Shown here piece by piece: positions 17,116 through 26,664 of a stretch of 64,000 bases of DNA (positions within the stretch are counted from its first letter, which is position 1; each line of letters begins with the position of its first letter). The stretch is from the NCBI RefSeq assembly GCF_033344935.1, contig NZ_JAWPMM010000001.1, positions 2,590,001 through 2,654,000 of the forward strand, in the 5' to 3' direction. This DNA comes from Reichenbachiella sp. Its GTDB lineage: Bacteria > Bacteroidota > Bacteroidia > Cytophagales > Cyclobacteriaceae. The translations under genes and the position numbers were made by a program. The notes beneath the pieces were generated by a model that ran no database searches, was not told where the DNA came from, and saw nothing but the letters and a program-made list of their open reading frames with translations.

Positions 17116-17406
17116 TTAAAAACTAGCTTTGGCGCGAATTCTTGAAGCTTTCAGAGCTTCTATTGTCTGAGCTCTTACTGCTGCAGAACCGCCGCATGCA
17201 TCTGCAACTTCATCCTCAGTTTTATATTCTACACCGTCATATGTGTATGTGCAGCATGAATCGTCCGCACAAGTACAACATGATGTTGCTGTCTCATTTG
17301 TACAAACTGGAACCGGATCACAGGATTCTTCATCATCATCACCACATGAACTAATAGTGACAACTGAAAGAGATAGTAGGAAGTATAGAAATAAATGCTT
17401 TTTCAT
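17116..17406 (-). CDS. Small cysteine-rich lipoprotein
   Basis: This 96-residue protein has a lipoprotein leader (lipobox TISSC, Cys21). The mature N-terminal half is acidic and contains eight further cysteines at residues 29, 35, 43, 44, 46, 51, 52 and 71, including two CC pairs and a CCTC cluster. The C-terminal part (VADACGGSAAVRAQTIEALKASRIRAKASF) is helical and basic. I know no named family for it. The cysteine density suggests either a disulfide-knotted surface lipoprotein or metal binding (Cu or Zn). It is convergent with a TlpA oxidoreductase gene 12 bp away. Confidence 0.7.
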   Translation of the reverse strand: MKKHLFLYFLLSLSVVTISSCGDDDEESCDPVPVCTNETATSCCTCADDSCCTYTYDGVEYKTEDEVADACGGSAAVRAQTIEALKASRIRAKASF

Positions 17407-17497
17407 GTTTGTATTTTTTGATATAATCTATTTTAAAGATAATGATATAAAAGAATATTTATTGTGTAATAAATGTCGAAGAATCTAGATTATTTTT

Positions 17498-20400
17498 TTA
17501 CATTTCTTCAGCACCAGTCTCAAAGTTGAACCATTTTGGGTGGAAGGCCAATCTTAATGATCTTTCTTTTGTAAATACGATCGTTTTCATTTTATCTCTA
17601 TCCTTTACATTGTCAATACCATTCTTGTAATCACCTTTATGTCCTGTTGCTTTAACTCGAATCATTTTCACTTTTTTAGATTCAGAATCATCCTCTAGAC
17701 TAGACGCTTTCTTTTTTCCTAAAACTTGTCCCAAATTAACCCCTACATGATACCTGTAGTCTTCACCAAAGCTCTGCATTCCAAGCATATCTATATCAAA
17801 TAAACTACTTACAATATAGGTTCTAGGTACGTAAATGGCGTCGTTAAATATAAACATGTGAGTATCAATTGTCTTGAAGCTTAATGTATCTAAATTATCT
17901 ATTTTTGGAAGGTCTTCGGCAAGTAATTGAACAGGAGGGTAATGGTAAATACCTCCGTCATGAAACTTGAGGTCACAAGTCATCATCATTTCAGGATAAA
18001 TTAATGAGTCGCCTATCATCTTAAACTTTAAGAAGAAATTGTCTGAAGATACAATGCCATTAATTTGTTCATAAGTCATCTCATCTTGATATAGATTTTT
18101 CATTTCTTTCATCAATCTTCGAACATCTAATTCTACGATGTTTCCTTTCATTTCAACCTCCATTTCATCTTCAGGTTTCATATGAACTTTTATAGATGAA
18201 ATGGTCTCACCTCCAAACCCTTTGAATTTGAGTTGATCGATAGTATAAACGGTATCGTTGACGTTGTAAAGTGCAGAAATGTCTTTCAGTATGGCGTCTT
18301 CATACTTCATGTCTGTAATGGCCAACTTTCCTTTTACCTCATTGTTGGACATATTCATTTCCAGCTTGGTGGTTAGATTATTTACCGTGGCGGTTTTACC
18401 ATACTGCGTTTGTCCTACTTTGACATTGCTTTTGATGAGTTTGTTGGCATCGTTGATATCGTAACTGGCTTCAATGTCTTTGATCGTCGTTTCATCATAT
18501 TTAAAGCTTTTCACGAAGGCTTGCCCGGTGACCTCATAGTTCCATAGGGGAGGTGTAGATTCTGTTTCTTCTGTGGTTGTTGATTCTTCTTCAGACATGA
18601 GTGCACCCAACATCTTATAATCAATATCACCAAGCTTATAGATGCCATCTACTTTCAACGTTCCTGGTTTGTTTCTGAGGGTAGTGTTGAAGGCATTCTC
18701 TACTGTAGTATTAATATCAAACGAAATGCCTTGATACCCGCCTTTTAGATCGTTTACCGATATATTGTGATCAGCTTTGGTGACTTTTCCACTCAGATTT
18801 TTAACATTCATCAAAGTGTCTTTCATGTGGAGATTGACCTGCTTGAATGTTAAATCAAAATTGGTGTTGTCGTACATGATGGCTTCAATTTCACTATCCT
18901 CCATCTTCTCAATATTTAACTTGCCTTTGGATTGAATAGAGGCCTGTATCGTACCGCTCATGTCATTGACTAGGGTGTCTGAAGTAAAACGTTTGATTTG
19001 AGCCAAATCCATGTCTAATTTGTTGTTGATTGCAAACTCTAGGTATTTGAGCTGATCCAGTTTAGCAGAGCCATCAATCGATCCTTCCGCAGTAGCCAAG
19101 TGAAATCTCGGAATGTCAATAGTCATAGTTTCTGGTGCCAACGGATCACCTTCAAATCTCATGTCTATATTGTTTTTTATGAGGTTGATTTTATGGTCTG
19201 CCAGATAGGCACTTAAATCGATCAACTTAATGCTGCGGTCTGAATAGCTTAGTTGTCCAGTCATTCCTCTCAAGTCTACAGATTCATCCATTTTCAGTTT
19301 GAACTGATTGAAGCTGATATTAGCAGATGTATTGGTTAGCACAGATTGTACAAAGTCACTGGTTACGGAGTCAGGAGCAATACCTTTGGTCGCGAGTTGC
19401 AGTTTTATTTTCCCTCCAATGTCCCGAGCTATTGAATCGGGAACTATGTACTTAGAGGCATCCAGATCCAAGTCTAAGCTTGAATTGATGTTGTATCTGA
19501 CTTTATCGAGGTTGTTAAAGTTGCCGCTTAAGTTTATTCTGCTTCCACTTATGCTGGCTACAAATTCCGATAACTTAATTGCTGTTGTGGCATTATTGTT
19601 TTGCGATCCGTTGGTGATTTCTGTATCAATTCCAATATTATAAATCAATGGATAATCTTCATATTTCAAGCTACCCTGATTGTATTTGATGGCCACTTCG
19701 TAGTGAGGAAGTTCTTCTTCTCCTATAATGCCTTGAACATAGGCTTGAACCGTAAGGCTCCCTGAAATTTGATTGATGCCATTTGATTTTATAAGATCAC
19801 CAGGCGCATATTTGGTTAGTTGAGCCAGGCTTGGTGCATTGATCTCTGTATTTAAGTCAGCATACATCTGATCTCCAATGATCAGTTTTCCTTTGGTTGA
19901 TAGATTGAGTTCGTTGGTTTGTAGGGCAAGTGATTCAATTTCTAAAGTGTCGGATTTAAATGTTAGGTTAATTGACAAATCAGCCTTTTCCAGTCTGTCT
20001 AGTTGCGTGTCCTGAACAAAAAAATCAGTGACTTCTAAGTCACCTCTAAAATGTGCGAAGGTCTTTGGGTCTTTTAGGCGTACTGCACCATTGATTTCTG
20101 GGATGTAAACCTTGCTTTTGATCTTTTGTTGATCATCCTTGTATATCAGGGTGAAGTTGTTAAGTCTTATGCCTTCAGCTGTTAAATCCAAAGGTTCTCC
20201 TTCGACTTCTTCCTCAACAGCAAGGGTATCAGAACTCATTAAAAAATCGAAGTTGGTGCCACCTAGTGAATCAATTTCATACTTCACAAATGCATCTTCC
20301 AATTCTACTTTTCGAATGGTGAAAATCTCATTCAATAAATCACGCGTATTCACACTTATAAAAAGGTTATTGACTTTAGCCAACGTGTCCACTGCGAGTA

Positions 20401-20653
20401 TTTCGTTGTTATCACCCCATTGATAAGCACCTAACCAAAGTCCTTCAAACTGAATGCTGGCCAACGGGAAATCTTTGATCAATGAAAAGTTGACATCTTT
20501 TGTAGCCATAGGGGCATTAAAAGTCTGACTCAATTCATCCAAAGCATATTTTGTAATTCGGTCTTGCAGCAACCATCCAGCCACTACTAGTGAGAATAAC
20601 AAAATAAGAAAGGTAAGTAAGCTGATCTTGAGAACTTTTAGAAATTGCTTCAT
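17498..20653 (-). CDS. AsmA-like inner-membrane/periplasmic protein
   Basis: The 1,051-residue protein has one N-terminal membrane anchor (residues of about 8-30, ISLLTFLILLFSLVVAGWLL). The AsmA-type segment follows (RITKYALDELSQTFNAPMATKDVNFSLIKDFPLASIQFEGLWLG), then a very long repeat-like beta-rich periplasmic region with an AsmA_2-like C-terminus. AsmA/YhdP/TamB proteins form hydrophobic-groove bridges thought to carry phospholipids to the outer membrane. The Bacteroidota homologues have this length and layout. The gene is monocistronic on present evidence, 93 bp from the cbb3 operon end. Confidence 0.85.
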   Translation of the reverse strand: MKQFLKVLKISLLTFLILLFSLVVAGWLLQDRITKYALDELSQTFNAPMATKDVNFSLIKDFPLASIQFEGLWLGAYQWGDNNEILAVDTLAKVNNLFISVNTRDLLNEIFTIRKVELEDAFVKYEIDSLGGTNFDFLMSSDTLAVEEEVEGEPLDLTAEGIRLNNFTLIYKDDQQKIKSKVYIPEINGAVRLKDPKTFAHFRGDLEVTDFFVQDTQLDRLEKADLSINLTFKSDTLEIESLALQTNELNLSTKGKLIIGDQMYADLNTEINAPSLAQLTKYAPGDLIKSNGINQISGSLTVQAYVQGIIGEEELPHYEVAIKYNQGSLKYEDYPLIYNIGIDTEITNGSQNNNATTAIKLSEFVASISGSRINLSGNFNNLDKVRYNINSSLDLDLDASKYIVPDSIARDIGGKIKLQLATKGIAPDSVTSDFVQSVLTNTSANISFNQFKLKMDESVDLRGMTGQLSYSDRSIKLIDLSAYLADHKINLIKNNIDMRFEGDPLAPETMTIDIPRFHLATAEGSIDGSAKLDQLKYLEFAINNKLDMDLAQIKRFTSDTLVNDMSGTIQASIQSKGKLNIEKMEDSEIEAIMYDNTNFDLTFKQVNLHMKDTLMNVKNLSGKVTKADHNISVNDLKGGYQGISFDINTTVENAFNTTLRNKPGTLKVDGIYKLGDIDYKMLGALMSEEESTTTEETESTPPLWNYEVTGQAFVKSFKYDETTIKDIEASYDINDANKLIKSNVKVGQTQYGKTATVNNLTTKLEMNMSNNEVKGKLAITDMKYEDAILKDISALYNVNDTVYTIDQLKFKGFGGETISSIKVHMKPEDEMEVEMKGNIVELDVRRLMKEMKNLYQDEMTYEQINGIVSSDNFFLKFKMIGDSLIYPEMMMTCDLKFHDGGIYHYPPVQLLAEDLPKIDNLDTLSFKTIDTHMFIFNDAIYVPRTYIVSSLFDIDMLGMQSFGEDYRYHVGVNLGQVLGKKKASSLEDDSESKKVKMIRVKATGHKGDYKNGIDNVKDRDKMKTIVFTKERSLRLAFHPKWFNFETGAEEM

Positions 20654-20746
20654 GAAGTCTGTCTTGTTGGTTGTTGAAATTATACTTCAATTTAATTCGA
20701 TTTCGATAAACGAGGCGAACCTGAATGAAATATTCTTGTTATTAAA

Positions 20747-21445
20747 TCACTCGCAGACCGTAATGTCTGCAGTTGGGTATAGAAAAGAAATGGCTGGGCT
20801 CAAGTAGGGGATATCCAGGTTTAGCCCCCTAATGATCAATAGACAGCCCAAAGTGAAAATGAAAACCGTGGATAGTTTGTTTAGGCTAATGAAAGAAAGC
20901 TTTTGAAGGGCTCTGCCTGATATAGCCACCAACAGCATGGCGGGGAAGGTGCCTAACCCGAAGATGATCATGTATTTGGCGCCTTCCATAAAACTAGCAG
21001 TGGCTAATGCTCCAGCAACTGCAGCATAGACTAAGCCACAAGGAAGAAACCCATTCAATATACCCAGTAGAAAAGTGCCAGATAGTTTGGTGGTACGAAG
21101 CCACTTGGACAGTCTTTTTTTGAGACCCTGAGCTAAAGCCTGCATGGGTTGATACACTTTTCCTCTGACCGAACTAGAAACGGCCAAGGCCACCATGATC
21201 ATAAATAAGCCCATACCTATGGAGAACGCTTGCTGATATCCTCCAAAAGACACCAGCTCACCCAAAAGGCCAAATAGCAATCCAATAAATGCGTAAGTAA
21301 ATACTCGACCGATGTTGTGCAAAATCCGACTGATCAGGAACTTGGATAATGAGGATTGACCAGAGAGAGCCAAAGCAATCGGCCCACACATGACCACGCA
21401 ATGGAGACTACCTACAAATCCAAGAAACAAGGCAGTCCAATGCAT
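20747..21445 (-). CDS. Sulfite exporter TauE/SafE-like (UreH-type) membrane protein of the cbb3 operon
   Basis: This 232-residue protein has about six membrane helices and starts MHWTALFLGFVGSLHCVVMCGP, the Cys-containing signature of the TauE/SafE-UreH group found at the end of cco/fix operons. Homologues in this position are thought to help deliver copper or mature the oxidase; sulfite export has not been shown for them. Its ATG overlaps the ccoH stop by one base (TAATG), so the two are translationally coupled. It is the last gene of the ccoNOQPGH unit. Confidence 0.85.
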   Translation of the reverse strand: MHWTALFLGFVGSLHCVVMCGPIALALSGQSSLSKFLISRILHNIGRVFTYAFIGLLFGLLGELVSFGGYQQAFSIGMGLFMIMVALAVSSSVRGKVYQPMQALAQGLKKRLSKWLRTTKLSGTFLLGILNGFLPCGLVYAAVAGALATASFMEGAKYMIIFGLGTFPAMLLVAISGRALQKLSFISLNKLSTVFIFTLGCLLIIRGLNLDIPYLSPAISFLYPTADITVCE

Positions 21446-21879
21446 TATAAGACTATTTTTTGTTCGAAGAAGTATTCTTTGTCGCTAGTTTTCCAGTTCA
21501 GTTTGGTTTTCCATAAGCCGGTGCCAAATAGAGAAACTGGAAAAGTTTGGCGATATTCAGTATCTAATTTGATTTCTATTTTCTTATCGAACTTGTGGTC
21601 TGAGGGTCTGAAAAAATGAATTTCACCATTTTTCATTTGTTCAGCTACTTCGCTTGGAAAGCTTAATACAATTTGACTGCCATCCCTTGTAACCGTTGGT
21701 TTGTAGGGGAGACTTTCAAAATTTCTAATCCTATTCATTTGGTCTTCATAGGCCAATTCCTCTTCGTAATAATTAACAGCCACCAAATTCACATCATGTT
21801 GCATGGAGATGTAGACCATGGTAATAATTACTCCTGCAAATAGCACAAACGCCAATACAATACTCTTTCCCCAATTCAT
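21445..21879 (-). CDS. ccoH: CcoH/FixH-family cbb3 oxidase accessory protein
   Basis: The 144-residue protein has one N-terminal membrane helix (residues of about 7-27) and a FixH periplasmic beta domain, with the typical MQHDVNLVAVNYYEEELAYEDQ segment just after the membrane. FixH/CcoH is required for stable assembly of the cbb3 oxidase. It overlaps ccoG by four bases (ATGA) and the TauE-like gene by one, showing tight coupling. Confidence 0.9.
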   Translation of the reverse strand: MNWGKSIVLAFVLFAGVIITMVYISMQHDVNLVAVNYYEEELAYEDQMNRIRNFESLPYKPTVTRDGSQIVLSFPSEVAEQMKNGEIHFFRPSDHKFDKKIEIKLDTEYRQTFPVSLFGTGLWKTKLNWKTSDKEYFFEQKIVL

Positions 21880-23291
21880 GGTTTCATTTTTACAGGTCCT
21901 AAGAACTTAGTGTCGATCTGGTCAATCATTTCACCATTTTTATACACGCCAATATCTACACTGGATTTTGTCTTTGTGATGTTGGTAGTAGGCATTTTTA
22001 TGAAAAATACACCTTCATACTTGTCATTGGCTGGAATTATAATTTTTTGCGTACCCACTCGGTCGATATGTGCTCCTTTCAAATTCAACACTTTTAGTTC
22101 CAATTCCATCTCTTCAAATGTCTTATTTACAAATTGAATATTGTAGAGATTTGATATTTGTCCATCATCTGTTTTTTGATAGAGCGTACCTGGCACTTTC
22201 AGTACTGTGATTTCTACATCAGAGCGTGAAACCAGCATGAAAGATAAAAACACCATCATGGCCAACAAAACAATAGAATAACCTGCCACTCTTGGCGTGA
22301 ATAGTTTTTTCTGGCCAGTTTCGATAGCAGTATGAGACGACAATCTGATCAACCCTTTAGGTTTATTGATTTTAGTCATGACCTCATCACACACATCCAT
22401 GCAGGCGGTACAATTCACACATTCGAGTTGAGTGCCGTTACGAATGTCTATACCAGTAGGGCAGACGTGTACACAGAGCTTACAGTCAATGCAGTCACCA
22501 GCATCCGTTTTTGACTCAGCCTTTTTCAACTTGGATCTGGGTTCGCCTCTGAGCCAATCATACATGACTGCCATGGTCTCTTTCACGATCAAAACACTTT
22601 GTAACCTGCCGTAGGGACAAACGACCGTACAGGCTTGTTCTCTGAAATAAGCAAATACCCAGTAGAAAATTCCAGTGAATACAGCCAGTCCAATAAAACC
22701 ACTCATGTTAGCCGTAGGAGGCTGAGATACAATTTCTTTGACTTGTTCGACCCCAATTAGATAAGCCATCACCGTGTGTGATATGAGAATGGAAAACGCT
22801 AGGTAGATAAAGTGTTTTAGGGACTTCTTCCAAATTTTTGAAGCGTTCCATGGTGCAGCATTCAACTTTCTTTGCTGATTGGCGTCTCCCTCAATCCAGT
22901 ATTCAATCTTGCGGAAAACCATTTCCATGAAGAGCGTTTGCGGACAAGCCCATCCACACCATACGCGACCGAATGCCACAGTAAATAAAATGATGAAAAC
23001 GAAAAATGTGACTGCAAGTAAAGCCAGTAAAAAGAAATCCTGGGGCCAGAATGCCTGCCCCAGGATTACAAATTTTCGTTCAAATATGTTTAGAAGAAGT
23101 AAGGGATGTCCTCCGATTTCTATAAAAGGACCGGCGAACAACAATCCCAAAAGAATTACTGTAACTAGAATTCTGTAGTTATGGAATTTACCCTTTGGTT
23201 TTTTAGGATAGATCCATACTCTCTTACCCGATTCATCAACCGTGGATATCGTGTTCCGATATTCTTCTTCAAACTCATAGTGGTTTTCCAT
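21876..23291 (-). CDS. ccoG: CcoG/FixG cytochrome c oxidase accessory ferredoxin
   Basis: This 471-residue membrane protein has about five membrane helices. Two 4Fe-4S ferredoxin motifs (CIDCKLCVHVCP and CVNCTACMDVC, around residues 265-305) and an upstream CGWACPQT/ACTVVCPYG pair are present, with a C-terminal IG-like domain (FixG_C) in the last 120 residues. CcoG reduces Cu(II) during copper delivery to the CuB site of cbb3 oxidase. It lies 4 bp after ccoP and overlaps ccoH. Confidence 0.94.
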   Translation of the reverse strand: MENHYEFEEEYRNTISTVDESGKRVWIYPKKPKGKFHNYRILVTVILLGLLFAGPFIEIGGHPLLLLNIFERKFVILGQAFWPQDFFLLALLAVTFFVFIILFTVAFGRVWCGWACPQTLFMEMVFRKIEYWIEGDANQQRKLNAAPWNASKIWKKSLKHFIYLAFSILISHTVMAYLIGVEQVKEIVSQPPTANMSGFIGLAVFTGIFYWVFAYFREQACTVVCPYGRLQSVLIVKETMAVMYDWLRGEPRSKLKKAESKTDAGDCIDCKLCVHVCPTGIDIRNGTQLECVNCTACMDVCDEVMTKINKPKGLIRLSSHTAIETGQKKLFTPRVAGYSIVLLAMMVFLSFMLVSRSDVEITVLKVPGTLYQKTDDGQISNLYNIQFVNKTFEEMELELKVLNLKGAHIDRVGTQKIIIPANDKYEGVFFIKMPTTNITKTKSSVDIGVYKNGEMIDQIDTKFLGPVKMKP

Positions 23292-23295
23292 TCTG

Positions 23296-24192
23296 TTATT
23301 CTGCTGGGCTTTCTTCTATTACTTCAGCTTTATAAAGTTCACCTTGAGGCGCCTTGGCATTAGGAGGGTTTGTACCTTTTAACGTTTCAATATAAGAAGC
23401 AACATCATTCATTTTGCTAGGAGAGAGCACATCACCCCATGCAATCATTCCTTTGTCCGGTACCCCATTTTTTATGGTATTGTAAATGTCTTGTATACTT
23501 CCACCATGCAACCAGTAGTCATCAGTCAAGTTCGGGCCAATGCCACCTTCTCCAGCTGCTTTATGACAAGCTACACAATTTCGCTCGTACACTGTTTTTC
23601 CACTAGCCAAAACCGCAGGGTCATCAGAAAATGCAATGTTTGATTCATCGATTGTGCTTCCGGCTTCTGCTTCGCTCATATTAGCTTGTGCTTCCGCCAT
23701 CGCGATTTCATATTCTTGAGTTTGTAATGGCAAAGATCCACTGATATGGTACATGAACATATAAATGACTGCAAATACGATGGAAGCATAAAACATGTAT
23801 TTCCACCAAGGGGGTAAATGATTATCCAATTCTTTAATGCCATCGTAGTCGTGGTCCAACACAATAGTGGCTTCCTTTTCAATCGGAACGGCATCAGTTA
23901 AACCGGCATAAAACTTAGACCATGCGCTAGGCTCTTCCACGTATTCTACTCCTTTTTCTTTGGCTCTACGTATGGCATCTTCTCGTACCATTACCTGTAA
24001 AATGACTAGCAAGTAAAAAGCTACTAGTAATACCAAAAGCATGACTACCAAAACCAATACAATCATGATTTTTGAAGCGTCGATTGACTCAAAAGTAGAT
24101 GCAACTTCGCTTTGGGCAAAAGAAGCAGGGCCTGTCAAGAGCAACATCAAAAAAGCTCCCATTCCCTTTATGTATGTTTTAAATTGATTCAT
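23296..24192 (-). CDS. ccoP: cbb3 oxidase subunit CcoP, single-heme form
   Basis: This 298-residue subunit passes electrons to CcoO and CcoN. It opens with a cleavable-looking leader (TGPASFAQ) and a membrane helix (about 43-68), then the CcoP N-terminal motif region (EELDNHLPPWWKYMFYASIVFAVIYMFMY) with a second helix. The soluble domain has one c-type heme site, CVACH (near residue 207). Proteobacterial CcoP usually carries two CXXCH sites; only one is present here, with no remnant of the other. The gene follows ccoQ by 4 bp. Confidence 0.92.
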   Translation of the reverse strand: MNQFKTYIKGMGAFLMLLLTGPASFAQSEVASTFESIDASKIMIVLVLVVMLLVLLVAFYLLVILQVMVREDAIRRAKEKGVEYVEEPSAWSKFYAGLTDAVPIEKEATIVLDHDYDGIKELDNHLPPWWKYMFYASIVFAVIYMFMYHISGSLPLQTQEYEIAMAEAQANMSEAEAGSTIDESNIAFSDDPAVLASGKTVYERNCVACHKAAGEGGIGPNLTDDYWLHGGSIQDIYNTIKNGVPDKGMIAWGDVLSPSKMNDVASYIETLKGTNPPNAKAPQGELYKAEVIEESPAE

Positions 24193-24196
24193 GTGA

Positions 24197-24370
24197 TTAA
24201 GATTTAGGGGTTTTATTGATTGGAAGATTTTTCATTTCATCAATGTATGAATTATTCACTCCTTTGAATACCCACCAGAGCAATCCAACAAAAAAGATGA
24301 AAAAGATAGATAAGGAAATAATTGGCCATATCGCCACACCATTTACCTGTTCGAAATAGTATTTAAACAT
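24197..24370 (-). CDS. ccoQ: CcoQ-like small cbb3 oxidase subunit (57 aa)
   Basis: The 57-codon gene fills the gap between ccoNO and ccoP. The protein starts MFKYYFEQVNGVAIWPIISL, has one membrane helix (about residues 14-34) that ends in LLWWVFKG, and a short polar tail. This is the CcoQ/FixQ pattern, and the position is canonical (N-O-Q-P). It has a strong Shine-Dalgarno GGAGGT at 24375-24380, four bases from the ATG, which is unusual in Bacteroidota and suggests deliberately high translation. CcoQ stabilises CcoP in the complex. Confidence 0.88.
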   Translation of the reverse strand: MFKYYFEQVNGVAIWPIISLSIFFIFFVGLLWWVFKGVNNSYIDEMKNLPINKTPKS

Positions 24371-24382
24371 AATGACCTCCTT

Positions 24383-26509
24383 TTATTCTTTAACAGTTAT
24401 ATCCTTACCCAATCGCTGTAGATAAGCGATGAGTGCAATGATTTCAGCATCACCAGAAATCTCTACATCTTCCGCCGCCAAATTACCTGTTATGGTTTTA
24501 GCTTGTGCTTCCAAATCGCTATTCGCAGTTTCTTCATAGCCTTCTGGATACGGAACGCCTACGGTTCTCAGTGCAGTGATTTTCCCTGCTGTCAAATCCT
24601 TGTCGATCATTTGCTCGAACAACCACGGATATGGAGGCATGATAGATCCTTCTGATACTTGTGCCGGATCCAGCATATGATAAAAATGCCATGAATCAGA
24701 TTTCTTCAGTTTTCCAACTCCTTCTCTTGCCAAATCTGGACCGGTACGTTTTGAACCCCATAAGAATGGGTGATCATATACAAATTCGCCAGCTTTTGAA
24801 TATTCACCATAACGTTCAGTCTCGGATCTAAAAGGTCGGATCATCTGAGAGTGACAGTTGTTGCACCCTTCTCTGATATAAATGTCACGACCGTGTAATT
24901 CAAGTGGTGTGTATGGTTTTACAGAAGCGATAGTAGGGACGTTAGATTTAATCAAAAATGTCGGTACCAGTTCGATGATTCCACCAATGAGGATGGCGAC
25001 TAAAGAAAGTGTGGTGAAAATAACTGGCTTTCTTTCCAATACACTGTGCCAGTGGCCCCCAGTGATTTCTTTCTTTTCTAAAGCAGGTGCCTCAGCTTCT
25101 TCATCACTTACAAATGACCCGATACCTGCGGTTTTAATCAAGTTGTAAATCATGATAAGCACACCAATAAGGTACAAACTGCCACCAACGGCACGAAGCA
25201 TATACATGGGTAAGATTTGAACTACAGTTTCAAGGAAGTTTTTGTAGACCAAAAATCCTTCAGCATCAAACTGCTTCCACATAGATGCTTGGGTAATACC
25301 AGCCACGTATAGCGGTAGAGCATAAAAAATGATACCCAATGTGCCTAGCCAGAAATGGGTGTTAGCCAAATTTCTTGAGTAAAGTTCTGTCTTCCACATC
25401 TTTGGGACCAACCAATAGAACATGCCGAAGATGATGAAACCATTCCACCCAAGTCCACCTACATGTACGTGTGCCACGATCCAATCGGTGTAGTGAGCAA
25501 TGGCACTTACATTTTTAAGAGAAAGCATTGGGCCTTCGAATGTAGCCATTCCGTAAGCAGTTACAGCCACTACCATAAATTTCAGAACAGGATCTTCGCG
25601 AACGCGATCCCAAGCACCTCTAAGCGTTAAAAGACCATTTAACATTCCGCCCCAGGATGGTGCGATAAGCATGATAGAGAAAACCACGCCGAGTGATTGC
25701 GCCCAATCAGGTAATGAAGTATATAGTAAATGGTGAGGTCCTGCCCAGATATAAATAAAAATCAAAGACCAAAAGTGAATGATCGAAAGTCGATAGGAGT
25801 ATACCGGTCTATTGGCTGCCTTAGGAAGGTAGTAATACATGATCCCCAAAAACGGCGTAGTAAGGAAAAATGCTACGGCATTGTGACCATACCACCACTG
25901 TACTAATGCATCCTGTACACCAGCATACCAAGAGTAACTCTTAAATAAAGTCACTGGGATTTCCATTGAATTGACAATATGCAACACAGCAACAGTTACA
26001 AACGTGGCGATATAAAACCAAATAGCCACATACATATGGCGCTCACGTCTTTTGATAATAGTACCGATCATATTGATGCCGAACACCACCCAGATCAGGG
26101 TAATGGCAATATCAATAGGCCATTCAAGTTCAGCATACTCCTTACTCGTTGTATATCCCAAAGGAAGAGTAATAGCTGCGGCAAGTATGATCAATTGCCA
26201 ACCCCAGAAATGAATCCAGGAGAGCATGTCGTTAAACATTCGGGTTTTCAGCAATCGCTGCATCGAATAGTAGACTCCTGCAAACATGGCATTACCAACA
26301 AAGGCAAAGATCACTGCATTGGTATGCAACGGCCTGACTCTACCGAAAGTGGTGTATTGCAAGTCAAAATTGAAAGCTGGATAAAACAACTGAATGGCAG
26401 CAGTAAGTCCTGCTAACATAGCCACCACTCCAAAAACAATGGAGGCAATGGTAAAGTACTTGACAATTTTATTGTCGTAACTGAATTTTTCGAGTTCCAT
26501 ATGAGGCAA
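24383..26509 (-). CDS. ccoNO: Fused cbb3 oxidase subunits I and II (CcoNO)
   Basis: The 708-residue protein joins the catalytic heme-copper subunit CcoN (residues of about 1-480, 12 or more membrane helices, with conserved His segments such as WWYGHNAVAFFLT and HTNAVIF) to the membrane-anchored monoheme subunit CcoO (about 500-708, heme motif CNNCH near residue 545, then SQMIRPF and GPDLAREG). It reduces O2 to water with high affinity and pumps protons. N-O fusions of this kind occur across Bacteroidota. ATG at 26509 or 26500 may be used. Transcription probably depends on the Fnr-type site at 26582-26595. Confidence 0.95.
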   Translation of the reverse strand: MPHMELEKFSYDNKIVKYFTIASIVFGVVAMLAGLTAAIQLFYPAFNFDLQYTTFGRVRPLHTNAVIFAFVGNAMFAGVYYSMQRLLKTRMFNDMLSWIHFWGWQLIILAAAITLPLGYTTSKEYAELEWPIDIAITLIWVVFGINMIGTIIKRRERHMYVAIWFYIATFVTVAVLHIVNSMEIPVTLFKSYSWYAGVQDALVQWWYGHNAVAFFLTTPFLGIMYYYLPKAANRPVYSYRLSIIHFWSLIFIYIWAGPHHLLYTSLPDWAQSLGVVFSIMLIAPSWGGMLNGLLTLRGAWDRVREDPVLKFMVVAVTAYGMATFEGPMLSLKNVSAIAHYTDWIVAHVHVGGLGWNGFIIFGMFYWLVPKMWKTELYSRNLANTHFWLGTLGIIFYALPLYVAGITQASMWKQFDAEGFLVYKNFLETVVQILPMYMLRAVGGSLYLIGVLIMIYNLIKTAGIGSFVSDEEAEAPALEKKEITGGHWHSVLERKPVIFTTLSLVAILIGGIIELVPTFLIKSNVPTIASVKPYTPLELHGRDIYIREGCNNCHSQMIRPFRSETERYGEYSKAGEFVYDHPFLWGSKRTGPDLAREGVGKLKKSDSWHFYHMLDPAQVSEGSIMPPYPWLFEQMIDKDLTAGKITALRTVGVPYPEGYEETANSDLEAQAKTITGNLAAEDVEISGDAEIIALIAYLQRLGKDITVKE

Positions 26510-26529
26510 TTGATTTTATAATTTGAGGA

Positions 26530-26595
26530 CTAAATTAGGTTACTATTTTAGGTCTGAGAATTTTTTAAATCATTCAAAAACATGATTAAAATCAT
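26530..26595 (-). promoter_or_regulatory. Fnr/Crp-type operator and -7 element of the ccoNOQPGH operon
   Basis: The palindrome ATGATTAAAATCAT (26582-26595, extended by C/G to 16 bp) has the core TGAT-N4-ATCA. Its centre (26588.5) lies 51.5 bp from the first base of a minus-strand -7-like element TAATTTAG (26537 to 26530). No TTG is found 17-23 bases before the -7 element, so an activator is likely needed. The spacing equals that of three other promoters in this island. Confidence 0.7.
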
Positions 26596-26664
26596 GTATA
26601 ATTTTTTTCATAAATTCATTTGTCAAAAAAACGTATTGATGAGCTCTATTTCTTGTTTTTTCAT

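Noticed and set aside
20747-21445. Calling the last cco-operon gene a sulfite exporter
   Set aside because: The family name is inherited; context and the LHCVVMCGP start point to the oxidase-maturation subgroup, so no sulfur role is claimed.
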